This document shows positions 1 through 8,893 of a stretch of 64,000 nucleotides of DNA, piece after piece. The stretch is from Caballeronia sp. dw_276 (GTDB lineage: Bacteria > Pseudomonadota > Gammaproteobacteria > Burkholderiales > Burkholderiaceae). The translations under genes were made by a program, and so were the position numbers. Each line of letters begins with the position of its first letter. The first letter of the stretch is position 1. The DNA lies in NCBI RefSeq assembly GCF_018449635.1, contig NZ_JAAVUV010000002.1, positions 558,001 to 622,000 of the forward strand, read 5' to 3'. Under the pieces are notes generated by a model, which had not been told where the DNA came from, searched no databases, and worked only from the letters and a program-made list of their open reading frames with translations.

Positions 1-1
1 C

Positions 2-181
2 CGGGAATCGCGGCCGGGTTTATCGACGATTGCCGTGCCTACCGATGCCGCCGCCGCAATGGCCGTCGAGCTGCTCGAAGCGCTGATCGAAAACGGCGGC
101 CGCGACGCGGAAGCGCCAATGCGCGTTGCGCCCCAGCCGGTGCTGGTGCAACGCGCATCGACGGGGCGCGTGCGCGGTTGA
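2..181 (+). CDS. LacI-family transcriptional regulator, C-terminal fragment
   Basis: This is the last 59 codons of a gene that begins outside the window. The reading frame ends at TGA 179-181. The tail includes AVELLEALIENGG and a PVLVQRASTGRVRG-like end, which resembles the C-terminal helix and final strand of the sugar-binding domain in LacI/GalR repressors (typically P-x-LVxRxST). The DNA-binding domain is not visible, so the target is unknown. It is convergent with the flavoenzyme gene, with one base between the stop codons. The family call rests only on the C-terminal signature. Confidence 0.7.
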   Translation, partial: RESRPGLSTIAVPTDAAAAMAVELLEALIENGGRDAEAPMRVAPQPVLVQRASTGRVRG

Positions 182-182
182 T

Positions 183-1568
183 TTACGCGCGTTCCGGCAC
201 CTTTGCAAACAACAGATTCAACCCTTCCGCGATGGTCGGATGCGCGAGGATCGCGTCCCTCAACGCGGTGTACGGAAGCTTGCCGAGCATCGCCATTTGC
301 ACCACTGCCACGACTTCGCCAGCGTTCGAGCCGAACATCGTGAAGCCGAGAATGCGGTCCGAATCCGCCGCGACAATCGCCTTCATGAAGCCGTGTGTAT
401 CGCCCGTCGTGCGAGCGCGCGGGACGCCGGTCATCGGCAACTTCGCGACACGTACGGCAATGCCTTGGCGTTGTGCATCGGTTTCATTGAGGCCGACACG
501 CGCCAGTTCCGGTTCGATGAACAATGCGTACGGAATTACGCGGTCGCGCGTGGTCAGCGTGCCGCCGGCGAGCTGCGATTTCTGCACGCGATAGTCATCG
601 AACGATGCATGCGTGAACATCGGCGTACCGGCCACCTCGCCGATCGCCCAGGTATTCGGCGCGGAGGTCGCAAGACGCTCGTCGACCTTGATGAAACCAC
701 GGGCATCGAGTTCGACGCCCGCAACATCCAGCCCGATGTTCGCCGTGCGCGGCACGCGTCCCGTCGCGACGAGAATATGCGTACCGTTGAGGCTCGAACC
801 ATCGTTGAGATCCAACGTTACGGATTCACCCGAGCGACCGCTCACGCGCAGCGTCTTCACGGAAACACGCACATCGATTCCTTCTTTTGCGAATGCGGAT
901 TCAATGGCATCGGTTACGTCCGCATCTTCGCGCACTGCAACGCGCGGCGCTTCCTGAACGACCGTCACCTTGCTGCCAAGCCGGCGAAACGCTTGCGCCA
1001 TTTCCAGCCCGATATAACCACCGCCGATCACGATCAAATGTTCCGGCAAGGTGTCGAGCGCAAGCGCTTCGACGTGCGTCATCGGGTTCGCATCGCGCAG
1101 ACCGGGGACATCGGGAACCGCTGCGTACGTGCCCGTGTTGATGAACACATGATCGCCTTCCACCACCCGTTCCTGCCCATCGTTCATTGCCACCTGAATG
1201 CGGCGCGGCGCCACGAAACGTCCTGAACCGAGGATCAGGTCGAAGCCCGATGCGGCGAACGCTTTTGCGTTGATATCGACCATGCCGTCCACCACTTCAC
1301 GTACCCGGCGATGCACTTTCGTCATATCCACTTTGTTGTCATGCGCGCCGCCTTGCAGGATGTCTGCTGATTGAACCGCGTGCATGATTCGTGCGCTTTG
1401 AATCAGCGCCTTGCTCGGGATACACGCAATGTTGATACACGACCCGCCGATCATGCCTTCTTCCACTACGGCCACGCGCTTGCCTGCTTTCGCGAGTTCC
1501 ATCGCGAGGGTCTTTCCGCCTTTTCCGCCGCCCAGAAATACGTACTCGAACTTTTCGACTGTAGACAT
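183..1568 (-). CDS. dihydrolipoamide dehydrogenase-like FAD/NAD(P) oxidoreductase
   Basis: The product is a 461-residue class I pyridine nucleotide-disulfide oxidoreductase, of the type that includes dihydrolipoamide dehydrogenase and mercuric reductase. It has an N-terminal FAD motif (FLGGGKGGKTLA), the redox-active disulfide CINIAC followed by IPSK, a second nucleotide-binding motif (VIGGGYIGLEMA), the ATGRVP segment and a C-terminal dimerisation domain ending with HAHPTIAE-like IL-AHPTIAEG, which carries the catalytic His/Glu pair. ATG 1568 is chosen because AAAGGAGCT lies just upstream; the longer frame to 1682 has no such site. No E1/E2 dehydrogenase genes are adjacent, so its substrate is not known. 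It is divergent from an AraC-type gene that may regulate it. Confidence 0.85.
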   Translation of the reverse strand: MSTVEKFEYVFLGGGKGGKTLAMELAKAGKRVAVVEEGMIGGSCINIACIPSKALIQSARIMHAVQSADILQGGAHDNKVDMTKVHRRVREVVDGMVDINAKAFAASGFDLILGSGRFVAPRRIQVAMNDGQERVVEGDHVFINTGTYAAVPDVPGLRDANPMTHVEALALDTLPEHLIVIGGGYIGLEMAQAFRRLGSKVTVVQEAPRVAVREDADVTDAIESAFAKEGIDVRVSVKTLRVSGRSGESVTLDLNDGSSLNGTHILVATGRVPRTANIGLDVAGVELDARGFIKVDERLATSAPNTWAIGEVAGTPMFTHASFDDYRVQKSQLAGGTLTTRDRVIPYALFIEPELARVGLNETDAQRQGIAVRVAKLPMTGVPRARTTGDTHGFMKAIVAADSDRILGFTMFGSNAGEVVAVVQMAMLGKLPYTALRDAILAHPTIAEGLNLLFAKVPERA

Positions 1569-1740
1569 TTCAGCTCCTTTGAAGTTGGATGCGGGCCGTG
1601 CCCGTGCCGTGACTGAAATGTAGACCCGGGGACGTGAAATGCCTATGTCGTATCGGCTCGATTCACTGCTCGCGCGTCTCATGAGCTTTGGACATGCGCT
1701 GGTAAGATCGTGACGCCGTTGCTCTCAACTTGCGAAATGT

Positions 1741-2655
1741 ATGGATGCACTCGACCGGCTGATCCAGTTGTCACGCCTGCAAGGCGCGCTTGATTTGCGT
1801 TGCCTCTTGAGCGGCGAGTGGGCGCTCGACCATCCGCCGGCGCCCCCGAGCGAGGCCGTGTATCACGTCGTGCTCGAAGGAACTTGTCTGCTCAAGTTTC
1901 GCGGACAGGAAGATGTAAGGCTGGAAACTGGCGATATCGTGATGCTGCCGCGCGGGGACGCGCATGTGCTGCAAGGTGAGGAATCGTCGGATCAATCCGT
2001 GCCGCGCGCGATGGAAAGCCAGTACAACGGCGCGGTCACCGTACGCACGAACTGTGGACCGAATGCGGCGAGCCTTGATTTGCTATGCGGAAGATTCACT
2101 TACGCCCCGAACGCGTTGCTTATCGATGTCTTGCCTGACGTCGTGAAGATGTCGTTCGCGCGCGATGACGTGCCTGATCTGACGCGCATGGTCGGCATGA
2201 TGCGGCGCGAATCGGCCGAAGCTGAACCGGGCGCGCACTCGATCATATCGGCGTTATCGACTGCGCTTTTCACTATGCTGTTGCGCGCGCATTTGGCGCA
2301 ACAGCCGTCGAAGGCCGATGTGCTGGCGTTGCTTGCCCATCCGCGCCTGGGGTCGTCGGTCATTGCAATGCTGGAGCGCCCTGCCGAGAAGTGGACGATC
2401 GAAATGCTGGCGCAGCAATCGGCGATGTCGCGCGCGACCTACGCGCGAGCGTTCGGCGCGCTGACCGACGACTCGCCGATGATCCTGCTAACGCGCATCC
2501 GCATGCAACTTGCGGGTACCTTGCTGATGCGAACGACGAAGAGCATTGCTGAAATAGCCAACGACGTGGGATACCAATCGGAATCGGCGTTCAGCAAGAA
2601 GTTCAGGGATACGTATGGCGTGGGTCCGGGTGCATATAGGCAAGCGCGCGGCTGA
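1741..2655 (+). CDS. AraC-family transcriptional regulator (cupin_6 N-domain)
   Basis: The 304-residue protein has an N-terminal cupin-like sensing half (about 1-190, with ETGDIVMLPRGDAHVL) and a C-terminal AraC double helix-turn-helix (about 205-300: TIEMLAQQSAMSRATYARAFG, then IAEIANDVGYQSESAFSKKFR and YGVGPGAYR). The cupin_6 group often controls a neighbouring oxidoreductase. Here the flavoenzyme lies divergently across a 172-bp gap (1569-1740), which presumably holds both promoters. The effector is not predictable. Confidence 0.88.
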   Translation: MDALDRLIQLSRLQGALDLRCLLSGEWALDHPPAPPSEAVYHVVLEGTCLLKFRGQEDVRLETGDIVMLPRGDAHVLQGEESSDQSVPRAMESQYNGAVTVRTNCGPNAASLDLLCGRFTYAPNALLIDVLPDVVKMSFARDDVPDLTRMVGMMRRESAEAEPGAHSIISALSTALFTMLLRAHLAQQPSKADVLALLAHPRLGSSVIAMLERPAEKWTIEMLAQQSAMSRATYARAFGALTDDSPMILLTRIRMQLAGTLLMRTTKSIAEIANDVGYQSESAFSKKFRDTYGVGPGAYRQARG

Positions 2656-2662
2656 CTAGCGA

Positions 2663-3022
2663 TTACATCAAGCTGCTGAGCACCAGCTCGTGCGAGTGTC
2701 CGATCCAGACGGCCGCATCACGATGATCGCGAAGGGCATCGCCGGTATTGGGATGGAGGAAGACATCGAGGGAACCGTGATTAAGCGTGAGCCATTCCAC
2801 GATAACGGCAAATTGCGCAGGTTCGAAAGCGAGCTGATACGACCATTGCGGATGCGGACCGACGGGTTTTTCGTGGAAGCGCCCGAGTTGGAGGATGTCG
2901 CTGAAGCGGCTACCGATTTCCTCGCGAAGTTGCCATGCGGCGTCGCGGGTAGATGCGCTGAAGTAGACGTGGGCGTGCCACGATTTGACAGGGGAAACGG
3001 CGGGTGAATTCATGGTTGGCAT
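2663..3022 (-). CDS. DOPA 4,5-dioxygenase family protein
   Basis: This is a small protein (119 residues from ATG 3022, or 116 from ATG 3013) of the aromatic-ring-opening DOPA 4,5-dioxygenase family. It shows the conserved HAHVYF start, the GRFHEKPVGPHPQW block and the FLHPNTGDALRDHRD block, whose histidines are the expected Fe(II) ligands. Bacterial members can cleave catechol-type rings, but their physiological substrates are mostly unassigned. A TTG start at 3073 is also open. No strong ribosome binding site separates the choices, and family members normally start a few residues before HAHVYF. It lies downstream of mmsA on the same strand, beyond a hairpin. Confidence 0.78.
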   Translation of the reverse strand: MPTMNSPAVSPVKSWHAHVYFSASTRDAAWQLREEIGSRFSDILQLGRFHEKPVGPHPQWSYQLAFEPAQFAVIVEWLTLNHGSLDVFLHPNTGDALRDHRDAAVWIGHSHELVLSSLM

Positions 3023-3084
3023 GCACTCAGGAAGGCTGATTGCCGCGACGGGGCGATTCCTGAGTGTAGCCAAAACAAGTCATG

Positions 3085-3108
3085 GGCGCTTGGGGTTGCC
3101 CAAGCGCC
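3085..3108 (-). terminator. hairpin after mmsA
   Basis: A perfect inverted repeat with 10-base arms (GGCGCTTGGG and CCCAAGCGCC) and a GTTG loop begins 8 bases past the mmsA stop. On the minus strand it is followed by a weak T-rich stretch (TTGTTTTG), so it looks like an imperfect intrinsic terminator separating mmsA from the DOPA-dioxygenase gene. Confidence 0.6.
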
Positions 3109-3115
3109 AACGAAT

Positions 3116-4627
3116 TTACTTGCTCGTAGGCATCGCGAACTCGGCGCCCTTCTCCGTGCTTTCCGGCCACCGCTGCATGATCGATTTCTGACGCGTATAG
3201 AACCGCACGCCTTCCTCGCCATAAGCGTGCATATCGCCGAAAAGGCTACGCTTCCAGCCACCAAAACCATGCCAGGCCATCGGCACCGGAATCGGTACAT
3301 TGATCCCGACCATCCCGACTTCGATGCGCCGCCCAAACTCGCGTGCAACGTGGCCATCGCGCGTATAGCAGGCCACGCCGTTGCCAAACTCGTGCGCGTT
3401 GATCAAATCGACGGCTTCGGTAAAGTCCTTGACCCGCACGCAAGCCAGCACCGGGCCAAAGATTTCTTCCTTGTAGATGCGCATTTCAGGCGTCACGTTA
3501 TCGAACAGCGTACCGCCGGTGAAGAAGCCTTCCTCGTGCCCGGGCACCTTGAAACCACGTCCGTCGACAACGAGCGAAGCGCCCTCTTCCACGCCCAGCG
3601 CGATATACCCTTCAATACGTTCCAGCGCCTGACGCGTCACGATCGGGCCCATCTCGGCATCGGCTTCCATGCCGTTCTTCACGATCAGCGTTCGCGCGCG
3701 CTCGGCAAGCCGCGGAATCAGTTTGTCCGCGACATCGCCCACGAGCACCGCGACCGAGATGGCCATGCAACGCTCGCCGGCCGACCCATAACCCGCGCCA
3801 ACCAATGCGTCGATAGCCTGATCCAGATCGGCGTCGGGCATCACGACCATATGATTCTTTGCGCCGCCGAGCGCCTGCACGCGCTTGCCGTGTTGCGCGC
3901 CGGTCTGATAGATGTAATTCGCGATCGGCGTGGAACCGACGAAGCTGATGGCCTTCACATCGGGATGCACGAGCAGCGCGTCGACCACGACCTTGTCGCC
4001 CTGCACGACGCTGAACACGCCATCCGGCAAGCCGGCTTCCTGCAGCAACCCAGCCATGAAAAGCGACGCCGACGGGTCGCGTTCGCTCGGCTTCAATATG
4101 AAGCAATTGCCCGCCGCGATCGCGACCGGGAACATCCAGCACGGCACCATGCACGGGAAGTTGAACGGCGTGATGCCGGCGACCACGCCAAGCGCCTGAC
4201 GCGTGGTCCAGTTATCGATACCTGTCGACACCTGCTCCGTGAAATCGCCCTTCAGCAGTTGCGGAATGCCGCAAGCAAACTCGATCACATCGATACCGCG
4301 CGACACCTCGCCTTGTGCATCGCTGAATACCTTGCCGTGCTCGGCCGTGATGATCGCGGCGAGTTCATCGCGATGCTTGTTCATCAATTCGAGGAAACGC
4401 AGCATCACGCGTGCACGGCGGATCGGCGGCGTTTCGCTCCAGCCGGCAAACGCTTTCTTCGCACTGACGACGGCGGCATCGACATCGGCAACATCGCCCA
4501 GATGCAGCGTGCGCGCTTCGGCGCCGGTCGCCGGGTTGAAGATCGGCTGGGTACGCGTGCCCGTGCCGGGTACGCGACGTCCCTGAATGAAATGGCCGAC
4601 GTCCGCGCGATCGCTGAAGCTTTGCAT
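3116..4627 (-). CDS. mmsA: methylmalonate-semialdehyde dehydrogenase (CoA-acylating)
   Basis: The 503-residue aldehyde dehydrogenase superfamily member matches MmsA, which converts (methyl)malonate semialdehyde to propionyl-CoA or acetyl-CoA in valine, inositol and beta-alanine catabolism. Visible signatures are the [24 protein letters not shown]-terminus region, [12 protein letters not shown], the catalytic cysteine in GSAGERCMA and the [27 protein letters not shown] end, which is highly specific to MmsA. Start ATG 4627 (MQSFSDRAD) gives the normal family length. A LysR gene is divergent, with about 110 bp between the starts, and is the likely regulator. There is no mmsB or other valine-pathway gene next to it. 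Confidence 0.92.
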   Translation of the reverse strand: MQSFSDRADVGHFIQGRRVPGTGTRTQPIFNPATGAEARTLHLGDVADVDAAVVSAKKAFAGWSETPPIRRARVMLRFLELMNKHRDELAAIITAEHGKVFSDAQGEVSRGIDVIEFACGIPQLLKGDFTEQVSTGIDNWTTRQALGVVAGITPFNFPCMVPCWMFPVAIAAGNCFILKPSERDPSASLFMAGLLQEAGLPDGVFSVVQGDKVVVDALLVHPDVKAISFVGSTPIANYIYQTGAQHGKRVQALGGAKNHMVVMPDADLDQAIDALVGAGYGSAGERCMAISVAVLVGDVADKLIPRLAERARTLIVKNGMEADAEMGPIVTRQALERIEGYIALGVEEGASLVVDGRGFKVPGHEEGFFTGGTLFDNVTPEMRIYKEEIFGPVLACVRVKDFTEAVDLINAHEFGNGVACYTRDGHVAREFGRRIEVGMVGINVPIPVPMAWHGFGGWKRSLFGDMHAYGEEGVRFYTRQKSIMQRWPESTEKGAEFAMPTSK

Positions 4628-4739
4628 GATGAGGCACCTGATTTGATTGAAGGAAAGTCTGTTGAGTGTAAGAACCCCGGAGGCACCTGCAAAGGCGCTA
4701 TGATTGAAATGATTGTTTTCTATGGCGAACAATGGGTAT

Positions 4740-5681
4740 ATGGAAACGCAACGAGTCGAGTCTCTCTGGACCCACCTGTATTGGCTGACAATCCTCGCTC
4801 AGCAAGGCAGCTACACGCGCGCAGCCACGCGGCTCGGCGTAAGCAAGGCGGCCATGAGTCAGAGAATAGTCGAACTGGAGCGCGCTGCGGGTGTATCGCT
4901 GGTGCAGCGCACCACGCGCAGCGTGCGGCTGACGGAGGCGGGACAACGTCTTGTCGATCAAACGCGCGGGCAGTACGAGGGCATTGCAGAAAGCTTTGCG
5001 GGTGTGCGCGATTCGGCGGGGATTGCGCGCGGCGAATTGCGCGTGACGGCGCCAGTCGCGTTTGCTCGGCAGCAGCTTGTGCCGCATTTATCGGCATTTC
5101 TAAGGGCAAACCCTGAGGTGCGCGTGCAACTGGAAGTATCGGACCGCATCAGTTCGCTCGCGAGCGAAGGTTTCGATCTCGCGATTCGGCATAGCGCCGT
5201 CGCGCCCGAAACGCATGTTGCCTGGACGCTTTGCAAGACGCGCTCCGTGATCGTGGCGACGCGCGCTTACTTGAAGCGACGCGGGACGCCTTCAACACCG
5301 CAAGAACTTGCCGCGCACGATTGCCTTTTCTACCCGCGCGCGCAGGAAGCGCCTGCGTGGACCTTCGAGCGCACGACCGGGCGCAAGTCGGCTGCGGGGC
5401 GCATCACCGTGCCGATCAGCGGGCCGTTCTCGGCGAACAATAGTGAAACTCTGCGCGATGCTGCCCTCGACGACCTAGGCATTGCGCTGGTTCCTGATTT
5501 CAGCGCGCAGGCCGCGCTGCGTGCGGGCCAGCTCGTGCGGCTGTTGCCCGAATGGCAACCTACGGGCGTTTTCGCGGAACAGCTTTATGTGGTTCGTCCA
5601 TATGCGTCACATGTGCCGCGTGCGGTAACAGCATTTGTCTCGTACCTGCGCAAGACGTTCGAGAACGGATTTTCGGATTAA
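4740..5681 (+). CDS. LysR-family transcriptional regulator
   Basis: The 313-residue LysR-type regulator has an N-terminal winged helix (about 10-70: [28 protein letters not shown], then [17 protein letters not shown]) and a periplasmic-binding-protein-like effector domain. It belongs to the CrgA-like branch ([32 protein letters not shown]). It is divergent from mmsA, the standard arrangement for a LysR regulator and its target. ATG 4722 is an alternative start adding six residues; neither has a clear Shine-Dalgarno sequence. The coinducer is unknown, but an intermediate of valine or inositol breakdown is plausible. Confidence 0.9.
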   Translation: METQRVESLWTHLYWLTILAQQGSYTRAATRLGVSKAAMSQRIVELERAAGVSLVQRTTRSVRLTEAGQRLVDQTRGQYEGIAESFAGVRDSAGIARGELRVTAPVAFARQQLVPHLSAFLRANPEVRVQLEVSDRISSLASEGFDLAIRHSAVAPETHVAWTLCKTRSVIVATRAYLKRRGTPSTPQELAAHDCLFYPRAQEAPAWTFERTTGRKSAAGRITVPISGPFSANNSETLRDAALDDLGIALVPDFSAQAALRAGQLVRLLPEWQPTGVFAEQLYVVRPYASHVPRAVTAFVSYLRKTFENGFSD

Positions 5682-5708
5682 CGTCTGCGTTCGCGAACTC
5701 CGCGCTTT

Positions 5709-6215
5709 CTAGCTCGCCGCGCGCTTGTCGATCCATTTGACGATCTCGGCGTGATACGTGCGCGGTGCTTTCGCCACCGTGCGCGCCGCGAGTCCCGCCA
5801 GCGTCTGCGCCTCAAGCACTTCCTGCATGCGCTTCTCGGCTTCGATCATGACCGCGTGAATAGAGCACGTGCCGCTTGTCGCCCACTTCGGCGCGGTATC
5901 GCCGAAAATTGCGCAACGGGCGCGAATCTCGCGGCAATCGAACAACGGCTTAGGGCCGTCGACAGCCTGCACCACGTCAAGGACGGTAATACGTTCCGCC
6001 GGACGCGCGAGCGTGAATCCTCCGCGCGCGCCCTCGGTGGCAACGGTCAAGCCAGCCTTGTGAAGCTTGGTGAAGAGCTTGGCGACGTAATCCACCGATA
6101 GTCCCTGCAATTCCGCCAGATCCCGCACGCTCGCCTCGCTGACGCCAGCCGGCGCGTCCGTCAGGTATAGCAGGCAATGCAGCGCGTATTCGACGCCTGA
6201 GCTGATGTGACTCAT
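5709..6215 (-). CDS. Rrf2-family (Fe-S cluster type) transcriptional regulator
   Basis: The 168-residue Rrf2 protein starts MSHISSGVEYALHCLLYL and has the winged helix with GLSVDYVAKLFTKLHKAGL and GARGGFTLARP. Three cysteines (Cys94, Cys101, Cys117) lie in the loop where IscR, NsrR and RsrR bind an iron-sulfur cluster, with a wide 6/15 spacing. It is therefore probably a redox or NO sensor, though the ligand type is inferred. A GGAGTAGGA ribosome binding site supports this start. It is divergent from an NDH-2-like gene across a 252-bp region containing a 21-bp palindrome, the likely operator. Confidence 0.9.
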   Translation of the reverse strand: MSHISSGVEYALHCLLYLTDAPAGVSEASVRDLAELQGLSVDYVAKLFTKLHKAGLTVATEGARGGFTLARPAERITVLDVVQAVDGPKPLFDCREIRARCAIFGDTAPKWATSGTCSIHAVMIEAEKRMQEVLEAQTLAGLAARTVAKAPRTYHAEIVKWIDKRAAS

Positions 6216-6397
6216 TCCTACTCCGACACATTTGATCCTAGTTTCAGCATTCTAGGCGTTTCGGCGATGTCAGGCAACGCTCGTCTTTTCATCATCGGAA
6301 ATTGTGTTTTTTTTGCGATTTCCGAGAGCCATCGTTCCATATAGCTGCCTTTCGGATTCGAACCGGGATGCGACATCTGCGCACTTGCACATTCTAT

Positions 6398-6418
6398 CTA
6401 CGACTTGTACAGTCGTAG
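6398..6418. promoter_or_regulatory. 21-bp palindrome, candidate Rrf2 operator
   Basis: The arms CTACGACT and AGTCGTAG are exact reverse complements around a TGTAC centre. The site lies 50 bp upstream of the NDH-2-like start and about 180 bp upstream of the Rrf2 start. Rrf2 dimers bind dyads of about this size. Position and symmetry are seen directly; the assignment to Rrf2 is inferred. Confidence 0.6.
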
Positions 6419-6467
6419 TTATCGCAGCAGATTAAAGCGACAACCGATTAACGAATGGAACGTGCAA

Positions 6468-7688
6468 ATGACTCATAGTCCCAAGAGAATTCTGGTAGTT
6501 GGCGCCGGCTTCGCCGGCATGTGGAGTGCGCTCGGCGCAGCTCGCCTGATAGACGGCGCAAACATCCAAGGCGAATCAATCGAAGTCGCGCTGATCGCAC
6601 CCGAACCGCAGCTGCACGTACGCCCGCGTCTTCACGAAATCAATCCGCTTGGCCTGAAAGCGCCCTTGCTGCCGCTCTTCAATGCAACCGGGATTCGTTT
6701 TATCGAAGGCAGCGTGCGCGACATCAAGGCAGCGGATCATGTAGTCGAAGCAGTGGACGCTGACGGCAACATGTTCACCGTGCAATACGACAAGCTCGTG
6801 CTCGCCAGCGGCAGCGCGCTGTTTCGCCCGCGTGTTCCGGGCCTGGACACGGCGGCTTTCAGCATCGATCAGATCGATGACGCTGCGCTTCTCGAAGCAC
6901 ATCTCCGCGGCCTCGCCGATCAACCGGACACACCCTCGCGTAATACGGTCGTCGTGGTGGGCGCGGGATTCACCGGCATTGAAATAGCCACAGAACTGCC
7001 CGAGCGCCTGCGTTCGTTTATTGGCGCGAACACCGCGGTCAAGGTGATCGTGATCGAGCAAGCCAATGCCGTGGGGCCGGATCTTGGAAGCGGGCCGCGA
7101 CCAGTTATCGAGCAAGCGTTGACTGAACTCGGCGTCGAAGTGCGTCTGAACGTTGCGGTGAAGAGTATCGATAAGGATGGGATCGTTACGTCGAACGGTG
7201 AGCGCATCGATGCAAAGACGGTGATATGGACAGCGGGCATGCGCGCCAACTCGCTGACGAAACAGTTCAACGCCGAGCGCGACTCGCTCGGGCGTCTGCA
7301 TGTCGACGCGAACTTGCGCGTGCTCGGATTGAACGATGTATTCGCCGCTGGCGACGTCGCGTTTGCGGCCACCGATGACGCCGGCAATCACGCGCTCATG
7401 TCATGCCAGCACGCAATGAACATGGGCCGCTTCGCCGGACATAACGTGGCCGCCGATATGATCGGTGGCGAGATTTTGCCGTATCGTCAGCCTGTTTATG
7501 TGACTTGCCTCGACCTCGGATCGTGGGGCGCGGTCTTCACTGAAGGATGGGACAGGCAGATCAAGCTGGTCGGCGATGAAGCGAAGGCGTTGAAGCGCCA
7601 GATCTGCACCGAGTGGATCTATCCGCCGGCGGCGGATCGCAAAGCCGCATTCGAGGCCGCCGATCCTAACGTCACCGTCGTAGCCTAA
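6468..7688 (+). CDS. NAD(P)/FAD-dependent oxidoreductase, type II NADH dehydrogenase-like
   Basis: The 406-residue flavoprotein begins MTHSPKRILVVGAGFAGMW (FAD Rossmann motif) and has a second nucleotide motif VVVVGAGFTGIEIA near residue 165 for NAD(P)H. It also has IWTAGMRAN and the late FAD motif VFAAGDVAFA. This is the NDH-2 / pyridine nucleotide-disulfide type without the redox cysteine pair, consistent with NADH:quinone oxidoreduction at the membrane face. ATG 6468 is preferred over an upstream in-frame start that runs through the palindrome. It is convergent with dpaL, with a 4-bp overlap, and probably under the divergent Rrf2 regulator. Confidence 0.85.
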   Translation: MTHSPKRILVVGAGFAGMWSALGAARLIDGANIQGESIEVALIAPEPQLHVRPRLHEINPLGLKAPLLPLFNATGIRFIEGSVRDIKAADHVVEAVDADGNMFTVQYDKLVLASGSALFRPRVPGLDTAAFSIDQIDDAALLEAHLRGLADQPDTPSRNTVVVVGAGFTGIEIATELPERLRSFIGANTAVKVIVIEQANAVGPDLGSGPRPVIEQALTELGVEVRLNVAVKSIDKDGIVTSNGERIDAKTVIWTAGMRANSLTKQFNAERDSLGRLHVDANLRVLGLNDVFAAGDVAFAATDDAGNHALMSCQHAMNMGRFAGHNVAADMIGGEILPYRQPVYVTCLDLGSWGAVFTEGWDRQIKLVGDEAKALKRQICTEWIYPPAADRKAAFEAADPNVTVVA

Positions 7689-8893
7689 GGCTTTTCCCAC
7701 ATGCGTTGCGCGCGGAGCACGTCCTCTGCGCGCAGCGCCGTCAAGTCCCGGTACAAAGCCGGCGCCGTAGCCCCCTCAGTATTCAGCAACAGCACATGCG
7801 CTTGTTCGTCGAGTTCAAGCGCGCTGCGTTGTTCCGCGTTGCTCGCAGCTTGCATCAATCCGGCAAGACCCGCCGCTCCGGACTCACCCGAAACGACAGG
7901 AATATCACGCGTAGAACCGGCCGCAAGAATCCGCATTGCTTCGATAGCGGCTTCGTCCGGGATGGTCATGTACGCATCGGCGAGGACGTTCAAAAAGCGC
8001 CAGGCCAAGGGCGACGTCTCTCCGCATGCCAGCCCGGCCATGATCGAATCGACAGAACCTCTCGCGTTGGCCGCCGCTCCTTGCAGCGCGCTTTGATAAA
8101 GGCAATCCGCCTGTACAGGTTCCACGATCACGAAGCGCGGCCGCCGCTCGCCATCATGCTCGGCGAAATAACTGATCACGCCTGCAGCCAGACCACCCAC
8201 GCCGCCTTGAATGAACACATGCGTGTAGGGGCGGCCATCGCTTTGCTCAAGCGCTTCCGCGGCAATCGTCCCGTAGCCTTGCATCACATCACGCGGAATT
8301 GCTTCATAGCCGTCATAAGAGGTATCGGAGACGACGTGCCACACGTGTTCCCTCGCAAGCCGCGCGGCCTCCTTCACAGACTCGTCATAGTTGCCCTCGA
8401 TCTGCACGATCTCCGCGCCGAGCGCTTCAATGGCGATCCGGCGTTCATCGTTCACATGCTTGTGCAAGACGATCACACACCGGCAGCCGATACTGCGCGC
8501 AGCCGCCGCCAACGCGCGACCATGATTGCCATCGGTTGCGCTGATGACGGTGAAGTCATGCAACAAGGCCTTGTAACCTCCAAGGATCATCTTCGTTGTG
8601 TCGAGGTCGTGGTCCTCGAAGAGCCTTCGAATCAACCGTATCAACGCGATCGGCGCACCCAGCGCCTTGAAGCTGCCCAGAGGCGAACGGTGACCTTCGT
8701 CCTTCATGCGAATCGATGCCACTCCAAGTTTTGAAGCAAGGTCCGGCAAGTTCCAAAGCGGCGTGGATCCAGCGTTCAAACCATCCCACACCGATAACCA
8801 CGCGCGACTTTCATCGGCGGCGTGGATGTTGAGAATCTGGCGAAGCGAATCATCGTAATTGCCGCGTCGCGCATTGACGTTAATGTGAAGCAT
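7685..8893 (-). CDS. dpaL: diaminopropionate ammonia-lyase
   Basis: The 402-residue fold-type II PLP enzyme matches DpaL (YgeX), which splits 2,3-diaminopropionate into pyruvate and two ammonia. The PLP lysine is in SPLGSFKALGAP. The conserved SATDGNHGRALA, SDTSYDGYEAIPRDVMQGYGT, GGVGGLAAG and GESGAAGLAG segments are all present, and the length is normal for the family. Its ATG overlaps the stop of the upstream M20 gene (TGATG), so the two are translationally coupled. An Lrp-type regulator is divergent from the M20 gene. Confidence 0.88.
   Translation of the reverse strand: MLHINVNARRGNYDDSLRQILNIHAADESRAWLSVWDGLNAGSTPLWNLPDLASKLGVASIRMKDEGHRSPLGSFKALGAPIALIRLIRRLFEDHDLDTTKMILGGYKALLHDFTVISATDGNHGRALAAAARSIGCRCVIVLHKHVNDERRIAIEALGAEIVQIEGNYDESVKEAARLAREHVWHVVSDTSYDGYEAIPRDVMQGYGTIAAEALEQSDGRPYTHVFIQGGVGGLAAGVISYFAEHDGERRPRFVIVEPVQADCLYQSALQGAAANARGSVDSIMAGLACGETSPLAWRFLNVLADAYMTIPDEAAIEAMRILAAGSTRDIPVVSGESGAAGLAGLMQAASNAEQRSALELDEQAHVLLLNTEGATAPALYRDLTALRAEDVLRAQRMWEKP

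Noticed and set aside
3227..5116. Long plus-strand open frame (629 codons) across mmsA
   Set aside because: It is antisense to the strongly conserved mmsA and runs into the LysR gene in another frame. Its His/Arg-rich composition is typical of antisense frames in GC-rich DNA.
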